DNA from: JBOFIQ01 sp051654905
Lineage (GTDB): Bacteria; Actinomycetota; Actinomycetes; Propionibacteriales; Propionibacteriaceae
Direction: 5' to 3'
Length of the DNA: 64,000 nucleotides
Assembly (NCBI GenBank): GCA_051654905.1
Contig: JBOFYY010000158.1
Span: forward strand, 209,302 to 273,301
Below the pieces are notes generated by a model. That model did no database searches, was not told the DNA's origin, and saw only the letters and a list, made by a program, of their open reading frames with translations. The position numbers were made by a program, and so were the translations under genes. How positions within the stretch are numbered: position 1 is the stretch's first letter; the number at the start of each line of letters is the position of its first letter. This document shows, in pieces, positions 21,701 to 28,020 of this stretch.

Positions 21701-22666
21701 ACTACCTGGAGATTCCAAAGCTTGCGGGGTAGTAGTTGTACTGTCAGTATACTTAACAAAATCACCACCGATAGAAGCATCGCCTTCAAAGGCTATCGAT
21801 CCCATTCGAGATCCATTACCCTGAGGTTGTAGACCGTTCAAGGTGATCTTTGTTTGTTCTGTATCAGTAGCAAACTTACGAGCATAACCCTCAAAAGCAT
21901 ATACCGCGCGCAACTGTGAAGGATTAGAGCCATCAGCATTTGGAGTTGCTGAGATATCATAGCGTTCAAAATCATATATTATCTGCAATGCCCAGCCAGC
22001 ATAGCAACCATAGCCTTGAGCACCCCAGACGTTACCAACTGTCATTGTTCGAGGATTACCATCACCAACAAATCCCTTAAATAAACCTGTTACATCCGCA
22101 TTAGCAGAATAATATTCAGGGTTACTACCAGAAACTTTACCAATATCATTTTGGTAGTTGTTAGGGTTATAAGTACCAGTCTGAGATCCCATAACAACAG
22201 TGACGGGCTGCTCATTAGAAGCTGTGCTAGGAATTGTCGCTAAGTTCTGTCCATTACAAGTATTTCCGCGAACTCCAACATAAGTACCAGTATTCCCTGA
22301 CCATACTAGTTTCGCAGACTTAACTTTAGCGCCAGATGGAATCGTAAACGATGCAGATGATGAATTAAAAGTATTCGCATTAGAATCGCTATCATAATTA
22401 ACCATATTATAAGTATCATTAGCTACAGCCGTATTATTGTAACCTGCATAGAGATAATCGGCGCTATAACCAGATCTATTACCGGTCGCTTTTAATGAAC
22501 CATTGCCAACTACCATAAAGTCACCATGGACTTCATAGGACACCATATTATCAGGCAATGCTTTTAAAGTAAGGGCTTCTGCGGGTTGCGGTATCGCCCC
22601 GAAAGTTACAATGCAAGCCAATGCCAATGCCACTCTAGCTGATACGCGCAATTTTTTAGGCAACAC
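6797..22666 (-). CDS. Giant secreted repeat protein (5289 residues, about 42 DUF11/DUF7507-like repeats)
   Basis: A Sec signal peptide (about residues 1-31, PAEA before the cleavage site) is followed by a non-repeated N-terminal domain to about residue 390. Counting by eye, about 42 tandem Ig-like repeats of roughly 115 residues then run to about residue 5240. Each repeat follows the pattern K-[ST]-A-x(8-10)-G-x(3)-TYTFTVxNTGNVTL-x(6)-DP, then Cys, LAPG, CTATY, and QxDLDAG-x(4)-NTATV. These are DUF11/DUF7507-type beta-sandwich repeats, common in large actinobacterial surface adhesins and stalk proteins. LPHTG is at residues 5254-5258, but no hydrophobic helix follows; the tail is polar (WKMYGYRRGDEES). 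Translation starts at a GTG behind AGAGGGGA. The next genes encode a coupled lipoprotein and a sortase. Its role as a surface stalk or adhesin is inferred. The frame has no interruption over 15.9 kb. Confidence 0.93.
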   Translation of the reverse strand: MLPKKLRVSARVALALACIVTFGAIPQPAEALTLKALPDNMVSYEVHGDFMVVGNGSLKATGNRSGYSADYLYAGYNNTAVANDTYNMVNYDSDSNANTFNSSSASFTIPSGAKVKSAKLVWSGNTGTYVGVRGNTCNGQNLATIPSTASNEQPVTVVMGSQTGTYNPNNYQNDIGKVSGSNPEYYSANADVTGLFKGFVGDGNPRTMTVGNVWGAQGYGCYAGWALQIIYDFERYDISATPNADGSNPSQLRAVYAFEGYARKFATDTEQTKITLNGLQPQGNGSRMGSIAFEGDASIGGDFVKYTDSTTTTPQALESPGSGDKNNYFQSVSDGSVPFNGQNTKFYNGSVSASSSALPWLVAGDSTMSLELGTAQDSYLVTNVVVSVPLADVKIMKTAKNGEQDQAIAPGATPSFRITVYNSGSVALTKLSVADQLVPQCMRTEAQISALIKQTFPQGNGFLPAGGSIQYTCDAPATSTAYDNSASVKGQTGTNIPVADSNVSKVLIAKWEVSKAPKYPDAPMGTPSTWVITVKNTGTADIFNVNVQDPTVPNCTKSVDQISAGSTYSYDCIGAILTGTQTNGITATGSGQATSASENKVPLTYKTDSPAVMQASAVNMEKTANKSAAGVKESVTYTFTIKNTGTSILNTLAVNDPEFPSCNKTISTPLAPGATTTYTCDAIPFTAQNSTAHVNHATVTATPPSGQVVTSSSEVTVGNKALKLTKSADTTDVNGNGVLDSGDTVKYSFSVLNTGSVTLTKVTVADPKVTGISCSPTTIAPGVTAKCTANPYTVTVADVNAGTLVNSATATSTAPDGTTTDGAAQVTLTPVQRPEIKMTKIASPKTIDKVGQVVTYTFTVSNTGNTTLAGVNPTDSLKDVSALACNIDGAAKTLPTSLDPGKNLLCTATRVTLQSDLNAGKVVNTATVAATSPKGTSVSANAIETVNAAQFPKATLEKTADAKTFGAVGQVVNYTLKAKNEGNVALTGVQINDGMPRLTNRVCTPAAPATLEPGREMVCTASLTVTQNDIDGGSIINTASLSATAPSGAAVPVDSKSWVIDPATKPGLALDKVASRVDYSAPDQTITYTLTVTNSGNTTINDVRVVDVMPGLVMGACSQDQGGKLIPGAKMSCTATYKVRQSDIDAGSLVNDAKATATDSHNTKLSDAKKVTIPAVRTDGIALSKTASPTTVTKVGDQVTYTFVTRNSGNTTLTNVKVADPLNGLSKVNCGNGTDTVASLAPGALATCTAARATTLADVNAGAISNTATVTASSPTGASPSATGTANVTVTQDPKFTVKKAASPLQITRAGEVVTYSITVENTGNVTMSSLAVTDPKVAALSCTPVAQGADLDPGKTTVCTGTYTATQTDVNAGSILNTAKATLTTPKGAAIAKEDSATVTTSRDPQLSVTKTGSVDRYSKVGDTIAYTITVTNSGNVTISNLTVTDPMFPASSPLTCTGGNATAFEPGQVRTCTGTRAIVQADIDNGTLTNTATAAGVSPTGTKVTNQGTFKATATQEPNAKLTKTANPSSITEAGKAISYTLVLSNTGNVTLSNAQITDPKLGTLSCSPALGSKLAPEASMTCTGTYTSTQNDVNAGSILNTAGSSVTPPTGAALTPTASETVTVNQKASLALTKTAAPERVTAVGQTVTYSFGVTNTGNVTIKNIAVTDTDLPGLSDITCPVTTLDPGKSTTCTATYVTKQIDLDQAAGKFVNKASVTGVDPKNVAVTPATAEATVTIAADPKLKVTKTAKPTAVKTLGEQVSYEIVVTNPGNVTVTNVQVVDSLITADKLTCSPALGSALAPNATMTCQATRAAIQSDLDAGKIVNTATTNGKAPDGSTVNADPAQAVVTVTQEPKITLKKTASLVEVDAAGQIVTYSYEVKNEGNVTLGSLKIVDPHDGLSAIDCRGVTSLAPNATATCTATYAVKQSDLNAGSVKDTATVRSEKPGGDSTVTADDITDTSSAVVPAKQKPSIAFTKALDTTSYSRVGQVLTYTFTLTNDGNVTLAAPKVSDTLAGLTNPVCTPANVTALEPKASLRCTATYTIAQKDLDAQSVVNSATGSATAPDGSVLTKTDSKVATADLKPAISLNKSVSPNPASKTGETVTYSFVVKNTGNVTLNNVAVKDPLPELSAVSCPVTTLAPDASTTCTATMKLTQAQADSGTVLNTATVSATDATGKEVTKTSSATLRISQDPKLTVDKSADVATVAKAGDIVNFTFVVKNEGNITISDIALTDRMINANAPMSCPQTSLAPAASMTCKAAYTVKQEDIDAGTFTNTATVNGKTASGAEVPEATDSVEIKAPAAPAWTFTKIADHDKVKKIGEVVEYTFTVVNTGNVTLRNVFFDDPRIDNAATGKKLDCEILNADGSKVPDLTSTKTLAPGRQKVCRGSRIFTQADFEVKDPNADTEGIDWPNQAVVNAKIPDGSAMPTLQSSPALGAPAGPTTVYLLPSPDFEMNKTASAQTYSRVGQVINYTIVARNSGNVDLNNVTITDKKLKATTFQCSPAMGSLLHPNETMTCSGAYTTTQADLDSGAIINEAAGHGTDNQGKDHDATSAAVLEVVYFGQTGLSLEKSATPRVATKAGETITYSFLVTNLGTAAINDLKITDPLKDLSAISCPTTVVSGSPDIDHPGQVTCTATYTVKQSDIDAKKIDNSAVATGNTLNAGKLVDLTGKASATVTANHAPSISLKKTANPRDGAVDTVGDIVDYSFLVTNTGNLVENSITVTDSMSGLSAPVCPRDSLKPGESMTCTAALTVSQSQLDQKQIPNRATVTATDIDGQTTATDSTAVSTVQKPSFTFEKKADISGYSKVGEVVTYTFVGTNTGNITLSNMVPSDVLAKRLSGMTCTPEPTTVRPGDKRTCTATLTVTQADIDAGSIVNKATMSPLDPAGSAIEPKTDTKVVTAEQKTGLTITKQLDKTTYSQVDETLRYSFTIKNSGNVSLANVQLHDELAGLKGITCSPALGSALAGGKEMTCSAEYAVTQPDLDATTIVNKAHATGAAPNSMGNAEVRSNDATQISTAVLKAEVDITKSASLAVTDKAGQEITYTFHLVNTGTATLSGLEVTDAFTTKVNSKSLNVTCPVTTLAPKASTDCTATYTVSQEDIDAGDPGLSNTATVTGRSADGQVVTDTARAVVQIDQNPQLAFDKSASLTSFNAVGQVIDYTFLVTNKGNVSITDIAVTDSLTGHGLSDLICPALANGKLDPAASTTCTANYTVTQDDLDATKVVNTASVVGKSPDGTATQPVTDNVEVPADLKPAMTLKKTPSVVTVNAVGTPIEYTLVLTNTGNVTITNSDIKDDVIGDNKLTKLGCQIRAVDGSTRDGLGLVSLKPGEVRTCRVQYNATQVDLDAGSIPNTAVATGATLKGAVDPVRDSALVETVTKPHMTLVKKAAPLRIQKAGDQVSYNFTILNDGTATLHGLTLTDTMSGLSAIKCEKDLAADLAPGKEIHCSATKVVTADEMNLPTLDNTATLKALDPKNKPVDPVSASATVTPVHIPKLQLDKSHNLAAVSKVDEVVTYTFTVTNIGNVKIEQIVLSDPMADLSLPVCQKAALDVKESTTCTATYKVKQTDLDRGHIDNSASVTGVDPVGGDPVIPGTDTDTVPVTSDPKLDLVKKAASTIPVKLGDMAAFTIVATNSGNVTLKNVRVDDDNPDLTSLTCTPAQGSSLAPGAVMTCQATIATGQDHVDKGSVPNTAKATATDPYDKPIAEKESSDKVLAAPGIASATLTKSAKPERVKQAGETVTFTIVLTNTGSYSLFAGEMVDKLIGAKPVQCDRELGKTSVAPGAVVTCTTTYVVQQADIDAGKIHNTAQFSSVVPPTYDDKNKYVLTADVDVLVDQSPKLELSKTADRMVVAKADDPVVYTLTLQNTGNVTVANATITDKLAGMGAYTCLKPDGSAATLPVTLAPGARVTCQSTRATTQTDIDAGSILNTASAAGTAPDNASVVSEPKSVLISAEQNPNLRITKKANKTLVQRVGEPIVYTITVENTGNLTLKNANVSDPMTFQAPLSCTPAQGSDLAPGKTMTCTATYLTVHADLEKGGITNTATFSSVKPNGDPMNGSDGTHVPALYNPKLSFEKTVAAPVNWKAGDFVTYTFRTKNTGNMDAWLPRVVDPMPDLSNQTCRFEATGAIFDGTNPLLPGKVLVCTATYQTKQIDVDRGFIANTAQIFANESNDKDAAGNPSGIPFPVEQSSARTETDQKPSISVKKSADKAIYKTVGEDITYSFGVTNTSYVTLSALTVVDPLPNLSAVSCPVASLDPGKSTICTATYKVTQKDIDRGRIDNSVTASAAGPHGDKATSAPATKTVNAEQNGKAEIAKTSASSQVSKAGDVIEFAIVARNTGNVTLMGTVVTDPGATITGCDRALPTDLAPDGIISCTATRAATQADIDGGAMANTAYINGATPAGVPVFEKSTATVPALQNPSIVLDKTVDRSIMDRAGETLTYTFKAKNTGNISLRNIVIKDPLPGLSALSCDHTVPATLIPDEVLTCTATYQVTQSDMDSGVRSNKATVSADRLSGDPNDPADDIVSSDDAVIKGARRSELSLVKATSSKSFSSRTDVLPYTFTVTNIGNLTLHDVVVQDPMTGQNMTAISCPKTKLAPQEVMVCTASLSPVQIDLDRGNLLNTATVHGVDPFGMPATPAESSVDIVAEQQPAMSLTKQADHTMVTYAGERVQYTFVGKNNGNVTLSVVKINDPMPRLEPLDCYPRLPAQLPPGDSVVCRAYYTVTQEDLDGLAVDNTATMTALDPKGNPVDPKNATETIETVIKPDLVVEKTANVVEVTRAGEKINYTFMVNNKSNVAVSDVWPTDPLPGLGKIVCGTDEKTTPFSMRAGESIECHAEYITTVADMNLSSIDNTVIVNAKMPNGDPVKATDALTIPVKAVPNVELTKSASPDKVAAAGDIVTYTMTLTNTGAVELNNAAITDQLQGLSALSCANGVGPTGIHLNPGESTTCTATLEMTQSHIDGGVIKNTALMSGTYGNGAPASANGNTEVTPQHHPDFLLEKVADVTSVKAPGDPIEWTITFTNTGNVTGYPTITDELLGTDPLVCLDEDGNDFAGNMPVAPGKKVTCKTKYAVVQNDLDAGAAINTVTAKVRVDSQATPVEPPPATAVVPAEMDPKVEVEKLAQIVDMNANSLADIGETVNWTIIVRNTGNVTMKNLRVADPMLSNLTCLPNETFLPPGETMKCVGSKMITTEQATGEKLSNTAVVSADQLAKPVTAVATIGTGKKPMPRRVPLPHTGSSMSNTESQRSGNRMISLWKMYGYRRGDEES
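6940..21485 (-). repeat. Array of about 42 diverged protein-level repeats
   Basis: The repeat part of the giant gene codes for about 42 copies of a unit of about 115 codons, counted by eye on the NTGNVT core. The copies are clearly related as protein, but I noticed no long identical DNA stretches between neighbours. The array therefore looks old and under selection rather than recently expanded. Confidence 0.85.
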
Positions 22667-22791
22667 GCCTAATCCCCTCTCCCCGCACCCCCCGATAGTG
22701 GCGCAACCGTATCAATATATCATTCTCAATCCCTATTGTGCCCCCACTAAAGAGGCTTAAGCGCACTTGTGACGTTATTCTCAGCATAGTC
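22667..22791 (-). promoter_or_regulatory. Promoter region of the giant-protein operon
   Basis: The 125-base gap before the GTG start holds a purine-rich GGGGGGTGCGGGGAGAGGGG leader containing the ribosome binding site. About 60 bases upstream is an AT-rich GATATATTGATA stretch that could serve as a -10 region. No terminator separates it from the spermidine-synthase-like gene, so read-through is possible. Confidence 0.4.
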
Positions 22792-23652
22792 TTAGATATC
22801 CAACCAATTAGTTATTAAACCCATAGGCGGCATAGATGATACTGGATCGCAAGATTTCCATGGTGCATAACCTAATATCCACTTGGCTATATCATCGCCA
22901 GCTACCCATCGATAAGGAAAAGCAGCCCCAGCCGCTCGGCGCTGCAGGTAACGGATATCAACGCCCACACCCCCTACCGCCACCATATTTCCGTAACGAC
23001 GCCCACGCCAGGTTGACGTCAAAGCCCCTAAAGTTACTTCCCCAAAAACTTCATACATACCAGCAACAAAGCGTCTAGACCAATAAAAAGGTGCTTGGTC
23101 AGCTATATTTGCTACAAAAATTCCATCTACAGCAAGAGTTGCAGCAGCCAAAGCAAAGAAATCTTTTGTCGCTAATTCCCCCGGAACTACTCCAGCAGCA
23201 AAAGCATCTAGCATAATAACGTCCTGAGAAGCTGCCTGGGTCTGAGCTAAACCACTCAACCCATCCTGTGGACGGATCTTGATTCCACTACGAACCGGCA
23301 ACGGAGCTATCTGCCGCACCAAAGTTGTTAATTCTTCATCTGGTTCCAAAACAATCTGCGCCGAAGTAGGCCGAGTCGCTGCGACGTACCGCGGCAACGT
23401 CAGCCCTCCCCCGCCGATATGCAGAATCCGAATTCGCTGAGGCGGCTGACGCCAAGCATGGAGAACTTCAGCGATTTTCTCCACATAATCAAATTCCAAA
23501 TGCAACGGATCTGTCAGATCTATATAGGACTGATCTGTTCCAGCCACTCGTAACACATAAGAACCCGGACGATCCGGATCAGCAATCATGGCGATGTCGC
23601 GGCCCGGAACACTCCCAGCCGCGACATCCTCCTTAGCGCGTTTTCGCCCCAC
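22792..23652 (-). CDS. Spermidine synthase-like methyltransferase-fold protein
   Basis: The 286-residue protein has a Rossmann-type fold. The nucleotide-binding motif LHIGGGGLTLPRYVA is at about residues 76-90, then acidic LEPDEEL, and DVIMLDAFAAGVVPGELATKDFF near 148-170. This is the layout of the spermidine/putrescine aminopropyltransferase family. Many actinobacterial members of this fold probably do not make polyamines, so the substrate is open. The GTG start lies one base after the clpB stop codon, which points to translational coupling with the chaperone gene and to shared HspR control. Confidence 0.8.
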   Translation of the reverse strand: MGRKRAKEDVAAGSVPGRDIAMIADPDRPGSYVLRVAGTDQSYIDLTDPLHLEFDYVEKIAEVLHAWRQPPQRIRILHIGGGGLTLPRYVAATRPTSAQIVLEPDEELTTLVRQIAPLPVRSGIKIRPQDGLSGLAQTQAASQDVIMLDAFAAGVVPGELATKDFFALAAATLAVDGIFVANIADQAPFYWSRRFVAGMYEVFGEVTLGALTSTWRGRRYGNMVAVGGVGVDIRYLQRRAAGAAFPYRWVAGDDIAKWILGYAPWKSCDPVSSMPPMGLITNWLDI

Positions 23653-23653
23653 G

Positions 23654-26233
23654 TCAGCTCACGCTCGTAACGGCAAGCTCCGCATCGACAACATCAAAAT
23701 TAACAACCGCGCCGTCTCGTACCTGCCCGGAAAGCAAAAGTCGCGCCACTTGATCCTCCACCGTCGATTGCACAAGCCTACGCAAAGGTCGTGCGCCGTA
23801 GATAGGATCGAATCCGGTCATAGCCAACCAATCTTTAGCTGCATCAGTCATTTCAATTCGGATACGACGATCAGCTATCCGCTCATTCAAGCGCGAAATC
23901 GTTAAATCGACAATATGCCGCAAGTCCTCTTGGGCGAGTGGATCAAATGTCACAATCCCATCCAGCCGGTTCAAGAACTCTGGCTTGAAGTGTTGCCGAA
24001 CCACACCCATGACTGCTTCTTTTTTAACAGTCGCATCAAGAGCAGCATCTGCCATGAACTGTGACCCCAGGTTTGAAGTGAGAATCAAGATCGTATTTCG
24101 GAAATCAACTGTACGACCTTGACCATCAGTCAACCGACCATCGTCGAGTACCTGCAACAAGATATTGAAAACTTCGGGATGTGCTTTCTCTACCTCATCA
24201 AGTAGCACCACTGAATACGGGCGACGTCGGACTGCTTCGGTTAGCTGACCGCCTTCCTCATATCCCACATAGCCAGGAGGTGCACCTACCAGCCGAGACA
24301 CCGCATGTTTTTCAGCATATTCAGACATATCGATCCGAACCATCGCACGTTCGTCGTCAAATAAGAACTCTGCTAAAGATTTAGCTAGCTCAGTTTTTCC
24401 AACACCAGTTGGCCCCAAGAAAAGGAATGATCCAGTAGGACGGTTCGGGTCGCTAATTCCAGCCCGCGCTCGCCGTACTGCATCTGAAACTTCTTTAACT
24501 GCTTGCTTCTGCCCAATGAGACGACGCCCCACATAGACTTCCATTTCCAGCAGTTTCTCAGATTCTCCTTGCAGCATTTTCCCTACCGGGATGCCCGTCC
24601 AGTTAGATACCACCTCAGCAATATCGGCAGGACCTACTTCATCTGAGACCATTTTTTCGATGACCACAGCACTGCTATCTGCTTGCTCTAGCTCAGTTTG
24701 CAGCTGTGGAATCACTCCGTACAAGATCTCAGAGGCTTTATCTAGCTGCCCTTCCCGCTGAAAACGCTCTGCCTCAACCCGAGCTTGATCAATCTGGGTA
24801 CGCAATTCTCCGACACGGTTGAGGCCTTGCTTTTCAGCCTCCCAACGAGCTTCCAAACCCCGCAATGTTTCTTGCACATTAGCTAGATCACTAGAAAGTC
24901 GCTGGTAACGATCTTTACTAGCAGCGTCTTCTTCTTTACCGAGCGCCAACTGCTCCATCGTCATCCGGTCTACTTGGCGCCGCAACTGATCGATCTCCTC
25001 GGGCGAAGAATCAATCTCCATTCGCAACCGGCTGGCTGCCTCGTCCACTAGATCAATGGCTTTATCTGGCAGTTGTCGGCTCGTAATGTACCGATTCGAT
25101 AGCGTCGCCGCCGCGACCAAAGCAGCATCAGTGATAGCTACTTTGTGGTGGGCTTCGTAGCGCTCTCGCAGCCCACGCAGAATCGCTACGGTGTCCTCAA
25201 CGGTAGGTTCCCCTACATAAACCTGCTGAAAACGACGCTCTAGGGCTGGGTCTTTCTCAATGCGTTCTCGATATTCGTCGAGGGTGGTAGCGCCGATGAG
25301 GCGAAGCTCCCCGCGCGCCAACATTGGTTTGAGCATATTGCCCGCATCCATGGCACTGTCGCCGCTAGCTCCAGCGCCTACAACAGTATGTAGCTCATCA
25401 ATAAAGGTGATGACCTGACCTTCGGCTTCTTTGATCTCGCTAAGAACCATCTTGAGACGCTCTTCAAATTCGCCCCGATATTTTGCACCAGCAACCATGC
25501 TGGCAAGGTCGAGCGAAACTAGCCGTCTCCCTTTCAAGCTGTCAGGAACATCTCCGGCGACGATCCGCTGCGCTAGCCCTTCCACAACAGCAGTTTTACC
25601 TACGCCTGGCTCTCCAATAAGTACTGGATTATTTTTGGTACGCCGCGACAGTACCTGAACCACTCGACGAATTTCTTGATCTCGGCCAATAACTGGATCG
25701 AGTTTGCCGTCTCTAGCTTTAGCGGTCAGATCAATAGAGTATTTATCCAACGAAGACTCTGAGCCTTCTTGAGCTTGCGAAGTTACTCGGTTATCGCCAC
25801 GACTTTGGTTGAACTGCTGCTCCAGCTCGTTTGGAGAAACACCTAAGTCTTTCAACATTTTGCTGACATCAGATGAAACCGCAGCTAGTGCAATCAATAA
25901 GTGTTCGGTGGCAACAAAAAGATCCCCTAACCGCTGAGAACGACTCTGCGCATCAGCTAATACTCGCAGGAATGCTCCCGATAGCTGTGGTTGCTGCACG
26001 GAATTACCTTGGGCGCTAGGTAGCTTTGCCACTAAGCGTTTAGTAGCAGTAACTACATCAGTTGGATCAACACTGACAGCGTGTAAGAGAGCGCCGACAG
26101 TATTGTCAGGAACCATTAGCAGCGCATGTAGTAAATGGCTAGGTTCGGCGTATGGATTCCCTTGGATAAGAGCCTCACGCAGCGCAGTTGAAACTGCATC
26201 TTGGCTCTTAGCGGTCAGATTCGTGATGTCCAT
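23654..26233 (-). CDS. clpB: ClpB disaggregase
   Basis: This AAA+ hexameric chaperone of 859 residues extracts proteins from aggregates together with DnaK/DnaJ/GrpE. An N-domain (about 1-145) is followed by the first ATPase module with Walker A GEPGVGKT and Walker B FIDELH, a coiled-coil middle domain (about 400-520), and the second module with GPTGVGKT and LLDEVEKAHPEVF. The frame extends 32 codons further upstream. MDITNLTAKSQDAV is the expected ClpB N-terminus, so the ATG at 26233 is used; AAGGAG lies 13 bases ahead, a rather long spacing. A HAIR operator lies 48 bases upstream, so HspR very probably represses this gene outside heat stress. Confidence 0.97.
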   Translation of the reverse strand: MDITNLTAKSQDAVSTALREALIQGNPYAEPSHLLHALLMVPDNTVGALLHAVSVDPTDVVTATKRLVAKLPSAQGNSVQQPQLSGAFLRVLADAQSRSQRLGDLFVATEHLLIALAAVSSDVSKMLKDLGVSPNELEQQFNQSRGDNRVTSQAQEGSESSLDKYSIDLTAKARDGKLDPVIGRDQEIRRVVQVLSRRTKNNPVLIGEPGVGKTAVVEGLAQRIVAGDVPDSLKGRRLVSLDLASMVAGAKYRGEFEERLKMVLSEIKEAEGQVITFIDELHTVVGAGASGDSAMDAGNMLKPMLARGELRLIGATTLDEYRERIEKDPALERRFQQVYVGEPTVEDTVAILRGLRERYEAHHKVAITDAALVAAATLSNRYITSRQLPDKAIDLVDEAASRLRMEIDSSPEEIDQLRRQVDRMTMEQLALGKEEDAASKDRYQRLSSDLANVQETLRGLEARWEAEKQGLNRVGELRTQIDQARVEAERFQREGQLDKASEILYGVIPQLQTELEQADSSAVVIEKMVSDEVGPADIAEVVSNWTGIPVGKMLQGESEKLLEMEVYVGRRLIGQKQAVKEVSDAVRRARAGISDPNRPTGSFLFLGPTGVGKTELAKSLAEFLFDDERAMVRIDMSEYAEKHAVSRLVGAPPGYVGYEEGGQLTEAVRRRPYSVVLLDEVEKAHPEVFNILLQVLDDGRLTDGQGRTVDFRNTILILTSNLGSQFMADAALDATVKKEAVMGVVRQHFKPEFLNRLDGIVTFDPLAQEDLRHIVDLTISRLNERIADRRIRIEMTDAAKDWLAMTGFDPIYGARPLRRLVQSTVEDQVARLLLSGQVRDGAVVNFDVVDAELAVTSVS

Positions 26234-26280
26234 GGTCGTTGTAGTGCTCCTTCGTAAGACGATAGTTTCATCTCTCAACA

Positions 26281-26305
26281 GAGTTGAGTCTACTCCACTC
26301 AACTC
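26281..26305. promoter_or_regulatory. HAIR operator (HspR box) of clpB
   Basis: GAGTTGAGT-N7-ACTCAACTC is a perfect inverted repeat containing the HAIR core TTGAGT-N7-ACTCAA. HspR with DnaK is known to bind this site and repress clpB and dnaK in actinobacteria. The hspR gene is in this window. Confidence 0.93.
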
Positions 26306-26429
26306 TGAAACGAACCGAGTTATTCCCATTTAATTAAGCACAGTGTCCCCGCCAGCATACGACGTCGCTACAGTCAGCGTCTGCAAGTGAGAGAATAAAG
26401 GAGCAATCCTTCTTTACTAGGAGCCTCGC

Positions 26430-27998
26430 GTGATCTCATTCCTTGCCGCCCACCAACTACTAACTTTGATGCTGGTGCTGGCTTTGGGCGCGCTCTTTGG
26501 GCAGATTCCTTTCGGTCCACTGCGTTTTGGCGCTGCAGGGGCATTATTTATCGGATTACTATTAGGTGCTCTTGATCCACGCCTAGGAGCAGGACTCACT
26601 ACCGTAAAACAGCTAGGAGTTGTGCTCTTCTGCTATACCGTTGGACTCAGCGCTGGATCTACATTTTTGTCAGATTTACGACGCCAGTGGAATCTCATTC
26701 TTAGTGGAATTTTTGCCCTTGGGATCACTGCCCTTATCGCTAGCAGCCTTTGTCGCATAACAGGAATTTCGCCTGCCGGAGCTGCCGGTATCTTTACCGG
26801 TGTTCTCACTTCACCAGCTATCGACGCCGCAACAACTGCTACTAACAATGATCCGCACACGCTGGTGGGTTACGCACTCGCCTACCCTACTGGCGTCATA
26901 GTGGGTATGGCGATGGTAGCCATGGTCGCTAAACGTCGATGGCCAGCTCGCCGCGACAATATTTCCTTGGCAGAAGCTGGGTTGACTGCCACCACCGTCG
27001 TTGTTGATAACCGCACTGAGCTAACCGCGATTCCCGGATGGGCAAGTGAGGATATCAAAATCTCTTATCTGCGTCGTGGCGACACTATGCGGGTGTTACG
27101 CGCCGGGGATCATCTTGACATTAATGACGAAGTACTTATTGTTGGCAATCCTGACGACGTAGCAAACGCTATTGCTGCGCTTGGCCATCCTTCGCCACGA
27201 CGGCTCACTGACCAAAGACGTGAGGTAGATTTTCGCCGTTTCTTAGTTTCTAACCCAGATCTAGCTGGACGCAGTATCGCTGACCTTAACATTGCAGGAA
27301 GACTTAACGGAATTGTGACTCGGGTACGTCGCAATGATCTAGATATGCTCGCTCGGGACGCTTTTATTCTGCAACTAGGTGATCGGATTCTTGCAGTTGT
27401 TCCAGCTGAACGCATGGGAGAAGCTAGCGAATTTTTTGGTGACTCCGATCGTAGAGTTCATCATATTGATGCTGTTACGTTGGGTCTTGGCGCTGCAATG
27501 GGGTTAGCTGCTGGGTCAGTTACGATTCCGCTCCCCGGAGGAATTAATCTCTGTCTAGGAGCAGCCGCCGGGTCACTGATCGTCGGGATGATTTTAGGCG
27601 CATTGCATCGTACTGGTCCGCTACGGTGGGATTTACCGCATGCTGTCAACGCCACCTTGCGACAGCTGGGACTCATGATTTTCTTATCCTGCATTGGCTT
27701 AGCAACCGGCACCCCAATGATCCAACACGCATTTACCACTACTGGGATAGTAACCGTAGTTATATCTGGCATAACTCTTGTCTCAGGTGGAGTAGTGCTG
27801 TTGGTTATTGCTCGGATAATCGATCTTTCTGCGCAACGTGCCACTGGAGCTTTTGCTGGATTTGTGGGGCAGCCAGCGATTCTTTCCTACGCCAATTCAC
27901 TTATTAACGATGAACGGATCGACTCTGCTTACGGCGCTCTTTTTGCGGCAGGAACTATTGCAAAAATCCTGTTGGTGCAACTCATCTTAAAAATATGA
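26430..27998 (+). CDS. AspT/YidE/YbjL-type membrane exchanger
   Basis: The 522-residue protein has two blocks of five to six hydrophobic helices (about residues 1-165 and 350-520). They flank two TrkA-C-like regulatory domains (about residues 185-330; TAIPGWASEDIKISYLRRGD and GRSIADLNIAGRLNGIVTRVRR). This is the aspartate:alanine exchanger (AAEx) architecture, whose members exchange or export dicarboxylates and amino acids; corynebacterial SucE exports succinate. Conserved glycine-rich repeats (PLRFGAAGALFIGLLLGAL and IPLPGGINLCLGAAAGSLIVGMILG) confirm the duplicated fold. The GTG start has TAGGAG at a good distance. The gene is divergent from clpB. The substrate is unknown. Confidence 0.88.
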   Translation: MISFLAAHQLLTLMLVLALGALFGQIPFGPLRFGAAGALFIGLLLGALDPRLGAGLTTVKQLGVVLFCYTVGLSAGSTFLSDLRRQWNLILSGIFALGITALIASSLCRITGISPAGAAGIFTGVLTSPAIDAATTATNNDPHTLVGYALAYPTGVIVGMAMVAMVAKRRWPARRDNISLAEAGLTATTVVVDNRTELTAIPGWASEDIKISYLRRGDTMRVLRAGDHLDINDEVLIVGNPDDVANAIAALGHPSPRRLTDQRREVDFRRFLVSNPDLAGRSIADLNIAGRLNGIVTRVRRNDLDMLARDAFILQLGDRILAVVPAERMGEASEFFGDSDRRVHHIDAVTLGLGAAMGLAAGSVTIPLPGGINLCLGAAAGSLIVGMILGALHRTGPLRWDLPHAVNATLRQLGLMIFLSCIGLATGTPMIQHAFTTTGIVTVVISGITLVSGGVVLLVIARIIDLSAQRATGAFAGFVGQPAILSYANSLINDERIDSAYGALFAAGTIAKILLVQLILKI

Positions 27999-28008
27999 GT
28001 TGCACCAA
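27972..28008. terminator. Terminator hairpin over the exchanger stop codon
   Basis: TTGGTGCAACTCAT and ATGAGTTGCACCAA form perfect 14-base arms with a 9-base loop. The left arm lies inside the last codons of the exchanger gene and the right arm just past the stop. It lies between two convergent genes and has no long T run. Confidence 0.7.
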
Positions 28009-28020
28009 TAAAGAATTAAA

